64,000 nt of DNA from Aquamicrobium lusatiense (lineage in GTDB: Bacteria > Pseudomonadota > Alphaproteobacteria > Rhizobiales > Rhizobiaceae), in assembly GCF_014201615.1 (NCBI RefSeq), contig NZ_JACHEU010000001.1:1693631-1757630 (forward strand). The letters run 5' to 3'. The position numbers were made by a program, and so were the translations under genes. Under the pieces are notes generated by a model that was given only the letters and a program-made list of their open reading frames with translations, had not been told where the DNA came from and ran no database searches. Below are positions 35,385 to 44,251 of this stretch, piece after piece. Within the stretch, counting starts at the first letter, position 1; each line of letters opens with the position of its first letter.

Positions 35385-35721
35385 ATCCGTCTTCTTTCCA
35401 GAGCACCTGTCTTCAACAAAACCAGTTTAGCCGGGCCGGCCAAATGAGCGATTGCAAGCAAGAGGACAACTTTATTAAAATTTGAAGCAATCGACTTCCC
35501 GCTTTCATTCACACCCGCCGACCTGAACGGGGCATGAAGCCTACGCCTTACACTGCTGTTCGTGCCCTATCCGTTTGATTCGCTGTGGAAAGCCGCGTTC
35601 TGTGCGGTGGTCGTGAGGAGCGTGTTGCTGTCCGTGACAGCTAACCCCGTGTTTACCATGGGCTGAATTGCATTCCCGCAAACGCTGTTTTTGCAGAAAA
35701 ACGACTCCGAATCCGCTGCTC
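35385..35721. other. Intergenic region ahead of the DivJ-like kinase
   Basis: About 337 bases with no credible gene. It is less GC-rich than its surroundings and should hold the divergent promoters of the DUF5330 gene and the kinase gene. No full CtrA site was recognised. Confidence 0.4.
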
Positions 35722-37611
35722 ATGCTCCAGCTTTATCCATTCCTTAAAGGCTGGATGCGACTTTCGGCTCTAATCAGAAATGATCTGCGAAGCGGGTCCG
35801 TACGAGGCGTTGAGTTGAGTTCGATTGCGGCAAGATACGTTGGAATGCCTGACGCGATTGCGTCGGGCTGCGAGCGTCTCGTGCACAGCCGCGTTGCTGA
35901 GCCGGAAGCGCGCGCCCGTCATGCCCGTTTCATCGGACTGATGCTCGCAGCACCCTTCCTGTCAGCCGCAAGCGCGGTGATGCTGGTGACCGCCGGCCTC
36001 GGCGCCTCGGCGACGCTGGCGGCGATACTCGGCATATTCGGGCTGTGCTGGCTGGCAGCGCTCGGGGTTTCGGCAAGCGGCCGTTTGGTGGGAGCGGGAG
36101 CGGTCGTGCTTGTGGCATCCGCTGTCGCAATGGGTGCGCTGGTGGCTTCCGCCGGTGGCCTTGCATCGCCGGTGGCATTGCTTGTGGCGGCCCTGCCGAT
36201 CGAAGCATTCTGGGTGAGCCGTTCCAGGCACTGGGTGCTGGCCGGTGCGGCAGCGGCAGCGCTGGCCTGCGCCATGCAGTTCCTTCCCGTAGACGTGTCG
36301 CTGGCTGCCTATACGCAGCCGCAGCCGTGGCACTGGCTGTTGCCGCTGGCGTGGGGCGCTACCCTTGTGCCGCGTCTGGCCGGTCTTCGCGGCAATGCGG
36401 ATGCAGGTGCCGAAACCGCGCCTGACCTTAATGTCGAAGGCTTGATGGGCGCGGTGATGCTGCGCCTCAACAGGCAGGGAGAGGTTCTCGATGCGGGCCA
36501 GCGCACCACGCAGGTGCTTGGTCTCGCCCCCGATCTGCTGCTCGGCAATTCGCTGTTCGAGCGCATTCTTGTCGCCGATCGCATCGCTTATCTGAACGCG
36601 CTTGCCGATATGCGCGAGGGGGCGGCTTCCGCCCGCATGGAACTGCGCGTCCGCGTGCCGAAGGCTGATGGTCACTCTGCGGGCAATTACAGGCCGTTCC
36701 TGCTCGAACTGGCCAAGGCCGACGAAGCGGGCAATGCGTTTCTGGCGTTGCTGCGCGACAATTCCGAACTCGTCGAACTGCGCGAGGATCTGGAGCGCGC
36801 CGAAGAGGCCGCAGCCAGCGCCGACGTGACCAAGGGCCGCTTCCTGGCCGCCGTCAGCCATGAGCTGCGCACGCCGCTAAATGCCATCATCGGCTTCTCC
36901 GACATGCTGTTGCATGAGATGTTCGGCCCGTTCCACGATCCGCGGCAGAAAGAGTATGTCGAGCTGGTGCGCGATTCCGGTCAGCATCTGCTGGAGGTCG
37001 TGACGTCGATCCTCGACGTCTCGCGTATAGAAGCCGGGGCCTACCGCACCCATCCGGAGCCGTTCCGCTTCGTGGAGGCGGCGCAGATGTGCCGTTCGAT
37101 GATGCAGTTGCAGGCGGATGCCAAAAAGATCCGGCTGGAACTGCGGGTGGCGGCAGATGCGGGCGAGGTGAACGCCGACCGGCGTGCCATCCAGCAGATC
37201 CTGATCAATCTTGCTTCCAATGCCATCAAGTTCACGCCCGAGGGCGGCGAGGTGGCGCTTGGCGCGCGGCGTGTCGGCTCGCGCCTCCATTTCTGGGTGA
37301 GCGACACAGGCATCGGCATCGCCGAGGAAGATCTGGCAATCATCGGCCAGCCTTTCGTTCAGGTGCAGAACGACTATACGCGCGGTTTCGAGGGGGCTGG
37401 GCTCGGCCTGTCTCTGGTGAAGGGGCTTGTGAGCCTGCACGACGGCACGATGTCCATCGACAGCGCGCCCGGCGAAGGAACGACGGTTTCGGTGAGCATT
37501 CCGGTGGATGGCCCGAAGGGAGACAGCGACAGACTGGTGATGCTGGCGGATGCAACGCCGGCAGGCAGGAAGAACGGGGATTGGAATGGCTCGCTCCGCA
37601 AAACGGGCTAA
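35722..37611 (+). CDS. DivJ/PleC-like multipass sensor histidine kinase
   Basis: About 629 residues. The N-terminal 240 residues contain about six hydrophobic helices, followed by a PAS-like region and an HK core. The H-box is S-H-E-L-R-T-P-L-N-A-I-I-G-F-S-D-M, the N-box N-L-A-S-N-A-I-K-F-T, and the G boxes D-T-G-I-G-I and G-A-G-L-G-L-S-L-V. The HWE-free, PleC/DivJ-type H-box and the six-helix sensor agree with alphaproteobacterial DivJ kinases, which phosphorylate DivK and steer CtrA. The gene name is not proven. ATG 35722 is used; ATG 35755 has a better Shine-Dalgarno. A peptidoglycan-binding gene overlaps its 3' end. Confidence 0.78.
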   Translation: MLQLYPFLKGWMRLSALIRNDLRSGSVRGVELSSIAARYVGMPDAIASGCERLVHSRVAEPEARARHARFIGLMLAAPFLSAASAVMLVTAGLGASATLAAILGIFGLCWLAALGVSASGRLVGAGAVVLVASAVAMGALVASAGGLASPVALLVAALPIEAFWVSRSRHWVLAGAAAAALACAMQFLPVDVSLAAYTQPQPWHWLLPLAWGATLVPRLAGLRGNADAGAETAPDLNVEGLMGAVMLRLNRQGEVLDAGQRTTQVLGLAPDLLLGNSLFERILVADRIAYLNALADMREGAASARMELRVRVPKADGHSAGNYRPFLLELAKADEAGNAFLALLRDNSELVELREDLERAEEAAASADVTKGRFLAAVSHELRTPLNAIIGFSDMLLHEMFGPFHDPRQKEYVELVRDSGQHLLEVVTSILDVSRIEAGAYRTHPEPFRFVEAAQMCRSMMQLQADAKKIRLELRVAADAGEVNADRRAIQQILINLASNAIKFTPEGGEVALGARRVGSRLHFWVSDTGIGIAEEDLAIIGQPFVQVQNDYTRGFEGAGLGLSLVKGLVSLHDGTMSIDSAPGEGTTVSVSIPVDGPKGDSDRLVMLADATPAGRKNGDWNGSLRKTG

Positions 37612-38374
37612 GGGCAGCAAGGCCAGGAAGAAGGCCAGTCGCCCGGGCATAGTTCAGCGGGGCGCGGTTGCGGCAGGCGATCTCGTCTCGCGCAATCCTG
37701 TTCTCGTTGGTGGCTCCACGGCGTTTCTGGTGACGTTGTTCTACGTCTCCGCCAATGCGCTTTGGTATCAGCCATTCCCGCATTCGAGCGCCTTCTTCGC
37801 GACCAGAAGCCAGCAGGACTTTCCCGTTGTCGAACAGACCGAACCGGAAACGACGATCAATATCGTGCGTCCCGATCCCAACCCCGACACTGGCGCAGCG
37901 CCGGCACCGGAGAGGCCGCGCGGTGACCCAGTCGTGCGGCAGGTGCAGTCGATCCTTCGCGATCTGGGCTTCTATTCGGCCGAACCAGACGGGCTCACCG
38001 GTCCCAATACGCGCGACGCGATAGCCGCCTATCAGGGCAAGGTGGGGCTCGCCCCGACCGGCTCCATCGACGATGCTTTGCTCAATCAACTGGGGGCGGG
38101 GCAGGCCGCGGCTGTGCCGGTTCCGGCAAGCCGCGACGACCTGACGGGATCGGTGAGGCTTGATCCGGGGCCAACCTCCGCCAGCAGCCAGATCGTGAAG
38201 ATCCAGGCAGGGCTGAGGGCGTTCGGCAATACAGATATCCAGATGGACGGCATAGCCGGAGCGCGCACCAAGGCGGCAATCCGCGAGTTTCAGTCGATCT
38301 TCGGTCTCGCCGTAAGCGGAGAGCCGGACGCGGCTGTCTACATCAAGATGCGGGAAGTCGGCCTGACCGACTAG
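37586..38374 (+). CDS. Peptidoglycan-binding domain protein (two PG_binding_1 repeats)
   Basis: About 262 residues: a Lys/Arg-rich start, one membrane helix (about residues 40-60), a Pro-rich linker, then two PG_binding_1 repeats. The first runs V-R-Q-V-Q-S-I-L-R-D-L-G-F-Y and G-L-T-G-P-N-T-R-D-A-I. The second runs V-K-I-Q-A-G-L-R-A-F-G and G-I-A-G-A-R-T-K-A-A-I. It would bind the wall from the inner membrane. The start overlaps the kinase gene by 26 bases, so it is coupled to it. Confidence 0.85.
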   Translation: MARSAKRAKGSKARKKASRPGIVQRGAVAAGDLVSRNPVLVGGSTAFLVTLFYVSANALWYQPFPHSSAFFATRSQQDFPVVEQTEPETTINIVRPDPNPDTGAAPAPERPRGDPVVRQVQSILRDLGFYSAEPDGLTGPNTRDAIAAYQGKVGLAPTGSIDDALLNQLGAGQAAAVPVPASRDDLTGSVRLDPGPTSASSQIVKIQAGLRAFGNTDIQMDGIAGARTKAAIREFQSIFGLAVSGEPDAAVYIKMREVGLTD

Positions 38375-38432
38375 AGCAACTCCGGAAAACGTACGAAGCG
38401 ATCTGGCTGGAGCGGTTTCAAGCCAGAGATCG
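38374..38432. repeat. Intergenic hairpin repeat (AGAGCAA class)
   Basis: Starts with AGAGCAACTCCGG directly at the preceding stop codon. An ATCTGGCT/AGCCAGAGAT imperfect stem (38401-38408 with 38421-38430) surrounds GGAGCGGTTTCA. This resembles the other AGAGC-type elements of the window. Confidence 0.5.
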
Positions 38433-38458
38433 CCCGACAATCGGACTGGTTAACTGAC

Positions 38459-38803
38459 ATGCGCGTGACGACTGATCTGTGGGCCTCGGCGCTGGTGCGG
38501 CGCGTCTTCGGCGCCGGCGGCTTCGCTGCGGTGCTGAAACGCGGCGCGGGCGAGGCGGGAGCTGCTTTCCTGCTGGTCAGGGACAGGTTCGGAAGCCTAG
38601 CGCTGCTCGGCCCGGCGCCGCAGACCAGCTATGACTCAGCCCGGCCCGACGAGAGGCTGTTCGTTCGCATCGCGCCGGATGAGACCGCGGAGCAACTGGA
38701 TGCGCGGATCGAGCGCGAGAAGCGCTTCGACCCCGATATATGGGTCGTGGAAATCGAGGTTGGATCGGTGCCGATAGAGGAACTGGTTTCGATCAGGGAC
38801 TGA
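38459..38803 (+). CDS. DUF1491-family protein
   Basis: A 114-residue protein with the DUF1491 pattern: S-A-L-V-R-R near the N-terminus, A-A-F-L-L-V-R-D-R-F-G, R-x-F-V-R-I and D-P-D-I-W-V-V-E-I-E at the end. The family is widespread in alphaproteobacteria, cytoplasmic and uncharacterised. It follows the peptidoglycan-binding gene and is separated from it by a hairpin repeat. An alternate upstream start was not seen. Confidence 0.85.
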   Translation: MRVTTDLWASALVRRVFGAGGFAAVLKRGAGEAGAAFLLVRDRFGSLALLGPAPQTSYDSARPDERLFVRIAPDETAEQLDARIEREKRFDPDIWVVEIEVGSVPIEELVSIRD

Positions 38804-38850
38804 AATCAGAGTACTTTGCAGCCGAATGGAAACATTCGGCATGACGTGAT

Positions 38851-39744
38851 CTAGCTGGCCTTCAGGGTCTTTGCCGCATCACCGGTCTGTGAGCTGCCGG
38901 TCTTCGTCCACGCCGCAACCTTTGCCACGGCTGCTTGCCGTTCCATGCCCCGGTAGCGTTCGACGAACAGGCGCACGCTCGCCACATCCGGGAAGGAGCC
39001 GGGGCAGGCGGCGCTTACGATCAGGAAGGCTTCGGCTTCGCGCAGGTCCAGCGCCCGCAGCGAAACGAGAAGCGAAAAGTGATCGGAAGGCGAGACAAGC
39101 CTGACGGCGCTGCCGAATTCCACGCCGAGGGCATCTGCCAGCGCGGTTTGAAAAAAGGCGGCATTGGCGCTGAGCGCGCCGTCGAGCAACCGCCTGAAGG
39201 TTCCGGCCGTTGCGGGCGCGATGGAGAGCGAGGGCCCCCCGTTGTCGACCATGATCGTTCGCAGCTGCTCGCGGGCACGGTCGGCCGCCTGACCGGAAGG
39301 GTGCTGGTTCTCGTCCGTCGTCTTCGCTGCGGGACCGTTCAGGGCGCGAACAAGGCTTGCGATGGTCGGGTGGAGGTCTTTTCTGCGGGCGATGGCGCGC
39401 GCATGCGGCAGACCATGACGACTGATCAGCGCGATGAGCTCGACGCTGCCGAGGGCGCGCGAGCGAACCAGCAGCGGAGCCGAGATCTGCACAGGCTCGT
39501 TGGCCAGACGTTTCACCAGCCCCGGCGGTGCGCTTTCGCATTCGGACAGGGCGGCGGCTGCAAAGCGCCGGGCTTCGGTCGAGACTTCGTCGAACAGCGG
39601 CAGGGTCAGGTCGTCAAGCTGGGCGATCTCCCGGCGCGAGGGTCTGGTCAGCGCACAGAAAGCGGAAATGGCGGCGCGAAACAGCCTTTCAGCCTTGCCG
39701 GCTTCAGTCCTGATCGCGATTTGCCGGAAATCCGAGGATGACAC
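38851..39744 (-). CDS. DUF2336-domain protein
   Basis: About 297 residues, predicted all-helical with HEAT-like repeats: R-L-F-R-A-A-I-S-A-F, S-R-R-E-I-A-Q-L-D-D-L, I-S-A-P-L-L-V-R-S and L-V-R-A-L-N-G-P. This is the DUF2336 family of alphaproteobacteria, of unknown role. GTG 39744 is preferred because an AAGG lies eight bases upstream and the N-terminus matches the family; an ATG at 39795 and a TTG at 39816 are longer but add an atypical leader. Confidence 0.8.
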   Translation of the reverse strand: MSSSDFRQIAIRTEAGKAERLFRAAISAFCALTRPSRREIAQLDDLTLPLFDEVSTEARRFAAAALSECESAPPGLVKRLANEPVQISAPLLVRSRALGSVELIALISRHGLPHARAIARRKDLHPTIASLVRALNGPAAKTTDENQHPSGQAADRAREQLRTIMVDNGGPSLSIAPATAGTFRRLLDGALSANAAFFQTALADALGVEFGSAVRLVSPSDHFSLLVSLRALDLREAEAFLIVSAACPGSFPDVASVRLFVERYRGMERQAAVAKVAAWTKTGSSQTGDAAKTLKAS

Positions 39745-39916
39745 GAAGATACGCCTTGAGAATACGCAATGAAGCCGGCAGGCCACAAGCGGCATGCCCG
39801 ACAGAACTCGTTTCAAATTAGCTCTGATCCGTTAGCGCTCCGTTAACCCTCGGAGCGCCTTATTTACGGAGGAGGCGTTGCGTTGTGCTCCGGTTCAACC
39901 GAGAGGAATGCACGAA

Positions 39917-40108
39917 ATGGGCATCGTATTGTCTTTCACGCCGCAAAAGGCGGGCATGAAGAAACCTTCGGGACTCTGTGGCATGGCGGCAGCCGTGGTG
40001 ATTTTCCCCGGCGTTCGCTACGAACGTGCAGATGAGACAGCACCGGCGCGGGAGGGCCAATCCACGGCAGTGCCAGCGGACGGTGCCGCACCCTCACCGA
40101 AGCATTGA
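39917..40108 (+). CDS. Small hypothetical protein with F-P-G-V-R-Y-E motif
   Basis: A 63-residue protein. Its central V-I-F-P-G-V-R-Y-E-R segment resembles short alphaproteobacterial proteins with an I-x-F-P-G-I/V-R motif, and the C-terminus is Ala/Pro-rich and probably disordered. A GAGAGG ribosome site is about 11 bases upstream of ATG 39917; ATG 39908 is too near it. No function can be suggested. Confidence 0.5.
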   Translation: MGIVLSFTPQKAGMKKPSGLCGMAAAVVIFPGVRYERADETAPAREGQSTAVPADGAAPSPKH

Positions 40109-40115
40109 GCCTGAA

Positions 40116-40664
40116 CTACAGTTCCTTCAGCGTGCAGGAGCTTTGTTCGAGAAACCGGGAGACGGCAGGGCGCCAGCTCTCATCCGGCACAAAGGCGCGA
40201 AGGACAACAATGCCTTCGCCAATCGGCGTTTCCACGAAGATGGAGCCGTCGAGATCGTCCGGCAGTTGCCGGCGCACTTCCAGCATCTGGGCCGGGGTGA
40301 GCACAACCGTGTCCAGCGTGGCGCTGGCTGCGCTGTGGTCGTTGAAACTGTAGATGTTGTGGCCGTTGCGATCATAGACCGAAACCGACCAGAACGGCAC
40401 TTTTCCTGCGGCCTGAACGTGGACGATGCCATCGTTCAGATCGAAACGGCAGGCGGCGGCCAGAAACAGAGGGTCGACCGATTTCACCACCGGCTGGCCG
40501 CCGCTCTCCGCTTCGAGCGGGGTCATGCGGTAGAGATCGGAGGCCATCGACAGCCGTGACCAGGCATCGCGCTCGGACAATTCCGGCACCATCATCAGGA
40601 CGAGGATGTGGACGATGCCGGCTCCGACCAGACCGAGCAGAACCGCGTAGAGCAGCTTACGCAT
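40116..40664 (-). CDS. DUF1254-domain protein
   Basis: A 182-residue protein with an N-terminal membrane helix (L-L-Y-A-V-L-L-G-L-V-G-A-G-I). The rest matches the DUF1254 half of the usual DUF1254/DUF1214 proteins: A-C-R-F-D-L, F-W-S-V-S-V-Y-D-R-N-G and S-F-N-D. It overlaps the DUF1214 gene by eight bases. The pair likely forms a periplasmic envelope complex of unknown role. Confidence 0.82.
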   Translation of the reverse strand: MRKLLYAVLLGLVGAGIVHILVLMMVPELSERDAWSRLSMASDLYRMTPLEAESGGQPVVKSVDPLFLAAACRFDLNDGIVHVQAAGKVPFWSVSVYDRNGHNIYSFNDHSAASATLDTVVLTPAQMLEVRRQLPDDLDGSIFVETPIGEGIVVLRAFVPDESWRPAVSRFLEQSSCTLKEL

Positions 40665-41241
40665 TGCACCCCCTGCGCACGATGCGCGGCAGCTCGATGC
40701 CGGACAGGCCGGTGCTGCTGGCAATGGGGGTGTCGTAGAAGGTGAGCACGAAATACATGGGCCCTTCGCCCGCGGTGATCAGCCAGTTGCCGGGAGCGGG
40801 GCTGCCGGAGGCGTCGACGAGCACCGAATTGTCCGGCCGGCGCAGCACCTGATAGGATTGCAACGCAGCCGGGCGCAGTTTTCCCGTGCGGATGAAATCG
40901 AGCGACTGGTCGGCTGCGTAGAGCGTCCAGAAACGGGCGACCGGAAGGTTCCCCTCTATCCGATAGGCGCATTCGCGCAGCAGCGGCTGGCCGGCGGAAT
41001 CGTGCGCGGCCACGAAGGCGAGACCTTCGGCGCGGCCAAGCGCCAGAACGCCCTCGCGGGCAACACGGGCATTGGTGTAGGGATCGGCCTCCGGCGTGCC
41101 GATGTCAGGGAAGGCGGTCCATGCACCGATGGTGATGGCGCCGGCGCCCTTCTGGACATGCAGGGCATACCAGACACTGGCCGCGCCACCGCCGATGGCA
41201 ATGACGAGCGCGATCAGCGTCAGCAAGGCTTTCTTGAGCAT
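40657..41241 (-). CDS. DUF1214-domain protein
   Basis: A 194-residue protein with an N-terminal membrane helix (L-T-L-I-A-L-V-I-A-I-G-G-G). It shows the DUF1214 features A-R-F-W-T-L-Y, S-Y-Q-V and N-W-L-I-T. In many bacteria DUF1254 and DUF1214 are parts of one longer protein; here they are separate and overlapping. Upstream on the same strand lies the penicillin-binding protein, 70 bases away. Confidence 0.82.
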   Translation of the reverse strand: MLKKALLTLIALVIAIGGGAASVWYALHVQKGAGAITIGAWTAFPDIGTPEADPYTNARVAREGVLALGRAEGLAFVAAHDSAGQPLLRECAYRIEGNLPVARFWTLYAADQSLDFIRTGKLRPAALQSYQVLRRPDNSVLVDASGSPAPGNWLITAGEGPMYFVLTFYDTPIASSTGLSGIELPRIVRRGCNA

Positions 41242-41311
41242 TTATCGGCCCGATCGATCTTTTGGGAGCTGGTATCGCGGGGGAAGGGCTTCTGGCAAGT
41301 GGCTGGCACCG

Positions 41312-43471
41312 TCACAGCGCCGAAACCGTCTCCGGATCCAGCTCGGGGCGCAGGGCCGGAGCGGACAGGAACTGCCTGTTGATCTGGCGCAGCAACTGCG
41401 TCGTGCGGCTGGACAGGACCGGAGGGCGCTCGGCGGCGGCGCGGTCGGCCTCGGCCTGCGCGCTTGCCCTGGCGGCCTCCTGCGCCTTGGCTGCGGTGGC
41501 CGCATCGACGAAGGGCTGCGCGATGCCGGGGATCGGCCGCAGATCGATGTTCTGATGCGCATAGGCCATGAGACGCTGCCAGACCATGGCCGGCATCGAG
41601 CCGCCGGTCATGTTGCGCGTCGGGCTGTAGTCATCGTTGCCGATCCAGACGGCAGCCGTGTAATTGCCGGTAAAGCCGACATACCACGCATCGCGGTAGG
41701 CCTGGCTGGTGCCGGTCTTGCCGCCGGAGACGATGCCGGGAAGTGCCGCCCGTCGTGCCGTGCCGATGACGGGCACCTGCACCAGCATAGTATTCATGTA
41801 GGACACGGCCTGCTCCGACAGGACACGGCGAGGGGGCGGCGCGTCCTTGGCGAAATCATAGATGACATCGCCGGAATGGGTGACGAGCTGGGTGACGCCA
41901 TGCCGGGTGCCGGCCATGCCGTCCTGCGGGAAGACGCTGTAGCCAGTTGCCTGATCCATGACAGTCATGCCGGAGGTGCCGAGGACCATGGTCTTGTGCG
42001 ACTCCAGCGTCGATTCCACGCCCATTGCTTCGGCCAGTTCCTTGATCGGCTTGATGCCGAGGTTGTCCTTGGCGAGGCGGACCGGAACGGTGTTGATCGA
42101 TTTGACGAAGGCGGTGGTCAGCGTCATGCGACCTGCGGACGCGCCGTTGTAGTTGCCCGGATGCCAGTTGCCCCAGCTGACGGGTGCGCCCGACACGATG
42201 GTGTCCGGCGTGAAGCCGTGCTCTACGGCGGCGGCATAGACATAGGCCTTGAAGGACGAACCGGGCTGGCGCAGCGCCTTGGTGGCGCGGTTGAACTGGC
42301 TGGCGCCATAGTCGCGCCCGCCGACGATGGCGCGCACCGCACCGTTGGATTCGATGACGACGATGGCGCCCTGGGTCGCGTTGTAATCCTTGCCATACTG
42401 GCGCAGGTGAAACTCGAGCGACTCTTCGGCAGCCTGCTGGATGTTCGGATCGAAGGCCGTGTGCGCGACCAGCGAATGCTGGCGCGATTTCGCGGCCAGT
42501 TTGCGGACTTCCTCGAACGCCCAGTCGAGATAGTAATCCGGGCTCTTGCGATCGCCGCGGTCCACGACATCGGCGGGATGCCGGCGCGCCTGCAGAACCT
42601 GCCCTTCCGTCATGAAACCGCTGTCGACGAGGTTTGACAGAACCACATTGGCGCGGGCGCGGGCGGCGGGCAGGTTGACGTGTGGCGCGTATTTGCTGGG
42701 CGCCTTGAAAAGGCCGGCCATCATGGCGGCTTCCGCCAGCGTCAGGTCGCGCACGCTCTTGCCGAAATAGAAATCGGCCGCCGCCTCGATGCCGAAGGTG
42801 CCGCCGCCCATATAGGAGCGATCGAGGTAGAGCTGTAGGATTTCCTTCTTCGACAGGTTCGCCTCCAGCCACAGCGCCAGGAAGGCTTCCTTGACCTTGC
42901 GTTCGAGCGTGCGCTCGTTGGACAGGAACAGGTTCTTGGCCAATTGCTGGGTGAGGCTGGAACCGCCCTGAACAACGGAATTGGCGCGGACATTCTCGGT
43001 CATGGCGCGCATGAGGCCCAGAAAGTCGATGCCGTAATGCTCGAAGAAGCGGCGGTCTTCAGTCGCGAGAACCGCCTTGATGACATGATCTGGCATCTGG
43101 TCCACCGGCACCGAATCGCGCTGGATGAGGCCGCGCTGGCCGATCTCGTTGCCGTAGCGATCGAGGAAGGTGACGGCGAAATCGTCCTGCGCGCGCCAGT
43201 CGCCGCCCGTTTCCTGAAAGGCTGGAATGGCAAGCGCCAGCATGACGACAGCACCGCCCGCGCCCAGCGTGAAACCCTCGCTCAATATCTCGATGACGCC
43301 GCGCCGCCAGCCTTTGACGCGGAAGCGGCGGAAGAAAATGGTCGCGGCTTCCCAGAATTCGCGGAACCTGAAGCCGACCTCATAAAGGGTAGTGTCAAGC
43401 CAGGCGTCTATCGCCAGCAGGAAGGCGGCGACACGGCCACGTTTCTTCTTCGGCTCCAAGGGACTGACCAT
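41312..43471 (-). CDS. Class A penicillin-binding protein (PBP1a family)
   Basis: A 719-residue bifunctional enzyme. An N-terminal cytoplasmic region and a membrane helix (about residues 60-80) precede the GT51 glycosyltransferase with T-E-D-R-R-F-F-E-H-Y-G, G-G-S-S-L-T-Q-Q-L-A-K-N and R-K-V-K-E-A. The transpeptidase domain has S-S-F-K (nucleophile Ser), S-I-N and K-T-G-T-S. It builds and cross-links peptidoglycan in the periplasm. It is divergent from the GTA cluster. Confidence 0.92.
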   Translation of the reverse strand: MVSPLEPKKKRGRVAAFLLAIDAWLDTTLYEVGFRFREFWEAATIFFRRFRVKGWRRGVIEILSEGFTLGAGGAVVMLALAIPAFQETGGDWRAQDDFAVTFLDRYGNEIGQRGLIQRDSVPVDQMPDHVIKAVLATEDRRFFEHYGIDFLGLMRAMTENVRANSVVQGGSSLTQQLAKNLFLSNERTLERKVKEAFLALWLEANLSKKEILQLYLDRSYMGGGTFGIEAAADFYFGKSVRDLTLAEAAMMAGLFKAPSKYAPHVNLPAARARANVVLSNLVDSGFMTEGQVLQARRHPADVVDRGDRKSPDYYLDWAFEEVRKLAAKSRQHSLVAHTAFDPNIQQAAEESLEFHLRQYGKDYNATQGAIVVIESNGAVRAIVGGRDYGASQFNRATKALRQPGSSFKAYVYAAAVEHGFTPDTIVSGAPVSWGNWHPGNYNGASAGRMTLTTAFVKSINTVPVRLAKDNLGIKPIKELAEAMGVESTLESHKTMVLGTSGMTVMDQATGYSVFPQDGMAGTRHGVTQLVTHSGDVIYDFAKDAPPPRRVLSEQAVSYMNTMLVQVPVIGTARRAALPGIVSGGKTGTSQAYRDAWYVGFTGNYTAAVWIGNDDYSPTRNMTGGSMPAMVWQRLMAYAHQNIDLRPIPGIAQPFVDAATAAKAQEAARASAQAEADRAAAERPPVLSSRTTQLLRQINRQFLSAPALRPELDPETVSAL

Positions 43472-43759
43472 CTACAAGCTGCCCGGCTGCAAAAGGGCGC
43501 CGGAAACACTCCGTCAGAAACCGCCCACACATTCCTTTTCCCCCATCCGCCAGAGGGCGGCAAGAGGGATTCTCAATCAAAGCGTGCACGGCATGTTTAA
43601 GATAAAAATCCTAGGAATTAATTCTTGACACCGTAACGCTGCTCTGATAGTGTCTGGTTATCGTCAAAAAAGTGTGACTGGCGCTGGTGGTTCCCACAGG
43701 AACCGGCCGGGTCAGTCGGCTTGCGATCCAATCAACACATTTCTGATGAGGCAGGGACC
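43472..43759. promoter_or_regulatory. Divergent promoter region of the penicillin-binding protein and GTA cluster
   Basis: A gene-free region of 288 bases. On the plus strand TTGACA (43625-43630), 17 bases of spacing and TAGTGT (43648-43653) form a plausible housekeeping promoter for the GTA genes. The AT-rich stretch before it (43590-43625) is unusual here. No clear CtrA-type site was identified. Confidence 0.45.
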
Positions 43760-44251
43760 ATGCCGGAGCCAAAGGCCGGACTGCAGGCCCGTTTGCATGC
43801 GCTGCGGGTTCTGGCCGAGGGCGGGCATGCGACGATCGAGCGGCTGGCGCTGGCCAGCGGCCGGTCGGCCACGGTGCTTCGGCGTCTGGCGCGCGACGAA
43901 GGCTGGAAACTGGCGCAAGCCGGCCCGCTGGATGTCTCGGCGCGCATCCGCAAGGCGGCCGGCATGGTCCTGTGCAAGGTGGAGGAGCTGGGCAAGGCCG
44001 CAGAAGGCGGCGGCAGCATCGACAAGGGCGCCATAGACGGGCTGATCGCAATGATCCGTGGCCTGGAAAAGATTGGCGAAATAATGCGGCCGGAAGAAGC
44101 CGCCAGGGAAAACCATATCAGGGATAATGAGGACCTTGCCGAAACGTTGCGACGGATCGAGGAGCGCATCGTCGAGCTTGCACGTGAATTCGCAGCTCGA
44201 CTGGTTGAGGAACAATCTGGAACCGCAGGAGGCGTTGAGGGCGGCGCGTGA
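43760..44251 (+). CDS. GTA g1-like small terminase subunit
   Basis: A 163-residue protein. The N-terminal part is a helix-turn-helix of the kind used for DNA recognition (A-T-I-E-R-L-A-L-A-S-G-R-S-A-T-V-L-R-R-L), followed by long charged helices with E-E-R-I-V-E-L-A-R-E-F. It opens the cluster and overlaps the large terminase gene by 68 bases. In GTAs, g1 acts as a small terminase that helps package DNA without sequence-specific cos cutting. ATG 43760 is chosen. Confidence 0.8.
   Translation: MPEPKAGLQARLHALRVLAEGGHATIERLALASGRSATVLRRLARDEGWKLAQAGPLDVSARIRKAAGMVLCKVEELGKAAEGGGSIDKGAIDGLIAMIRGLEKIGEIMRPEEAARENHIRDNEDLAETLRRIEERIVELAREFAARLVEEQSGTAGGVEGGA

Noticed and set aside
34356..35447. 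Plus-strand frame across DUF6456, sufE and DUF5330 genes
   Set aside because: It runs antisense to SufE with its conserved cysteine region. The composition is that of a shadow frame.
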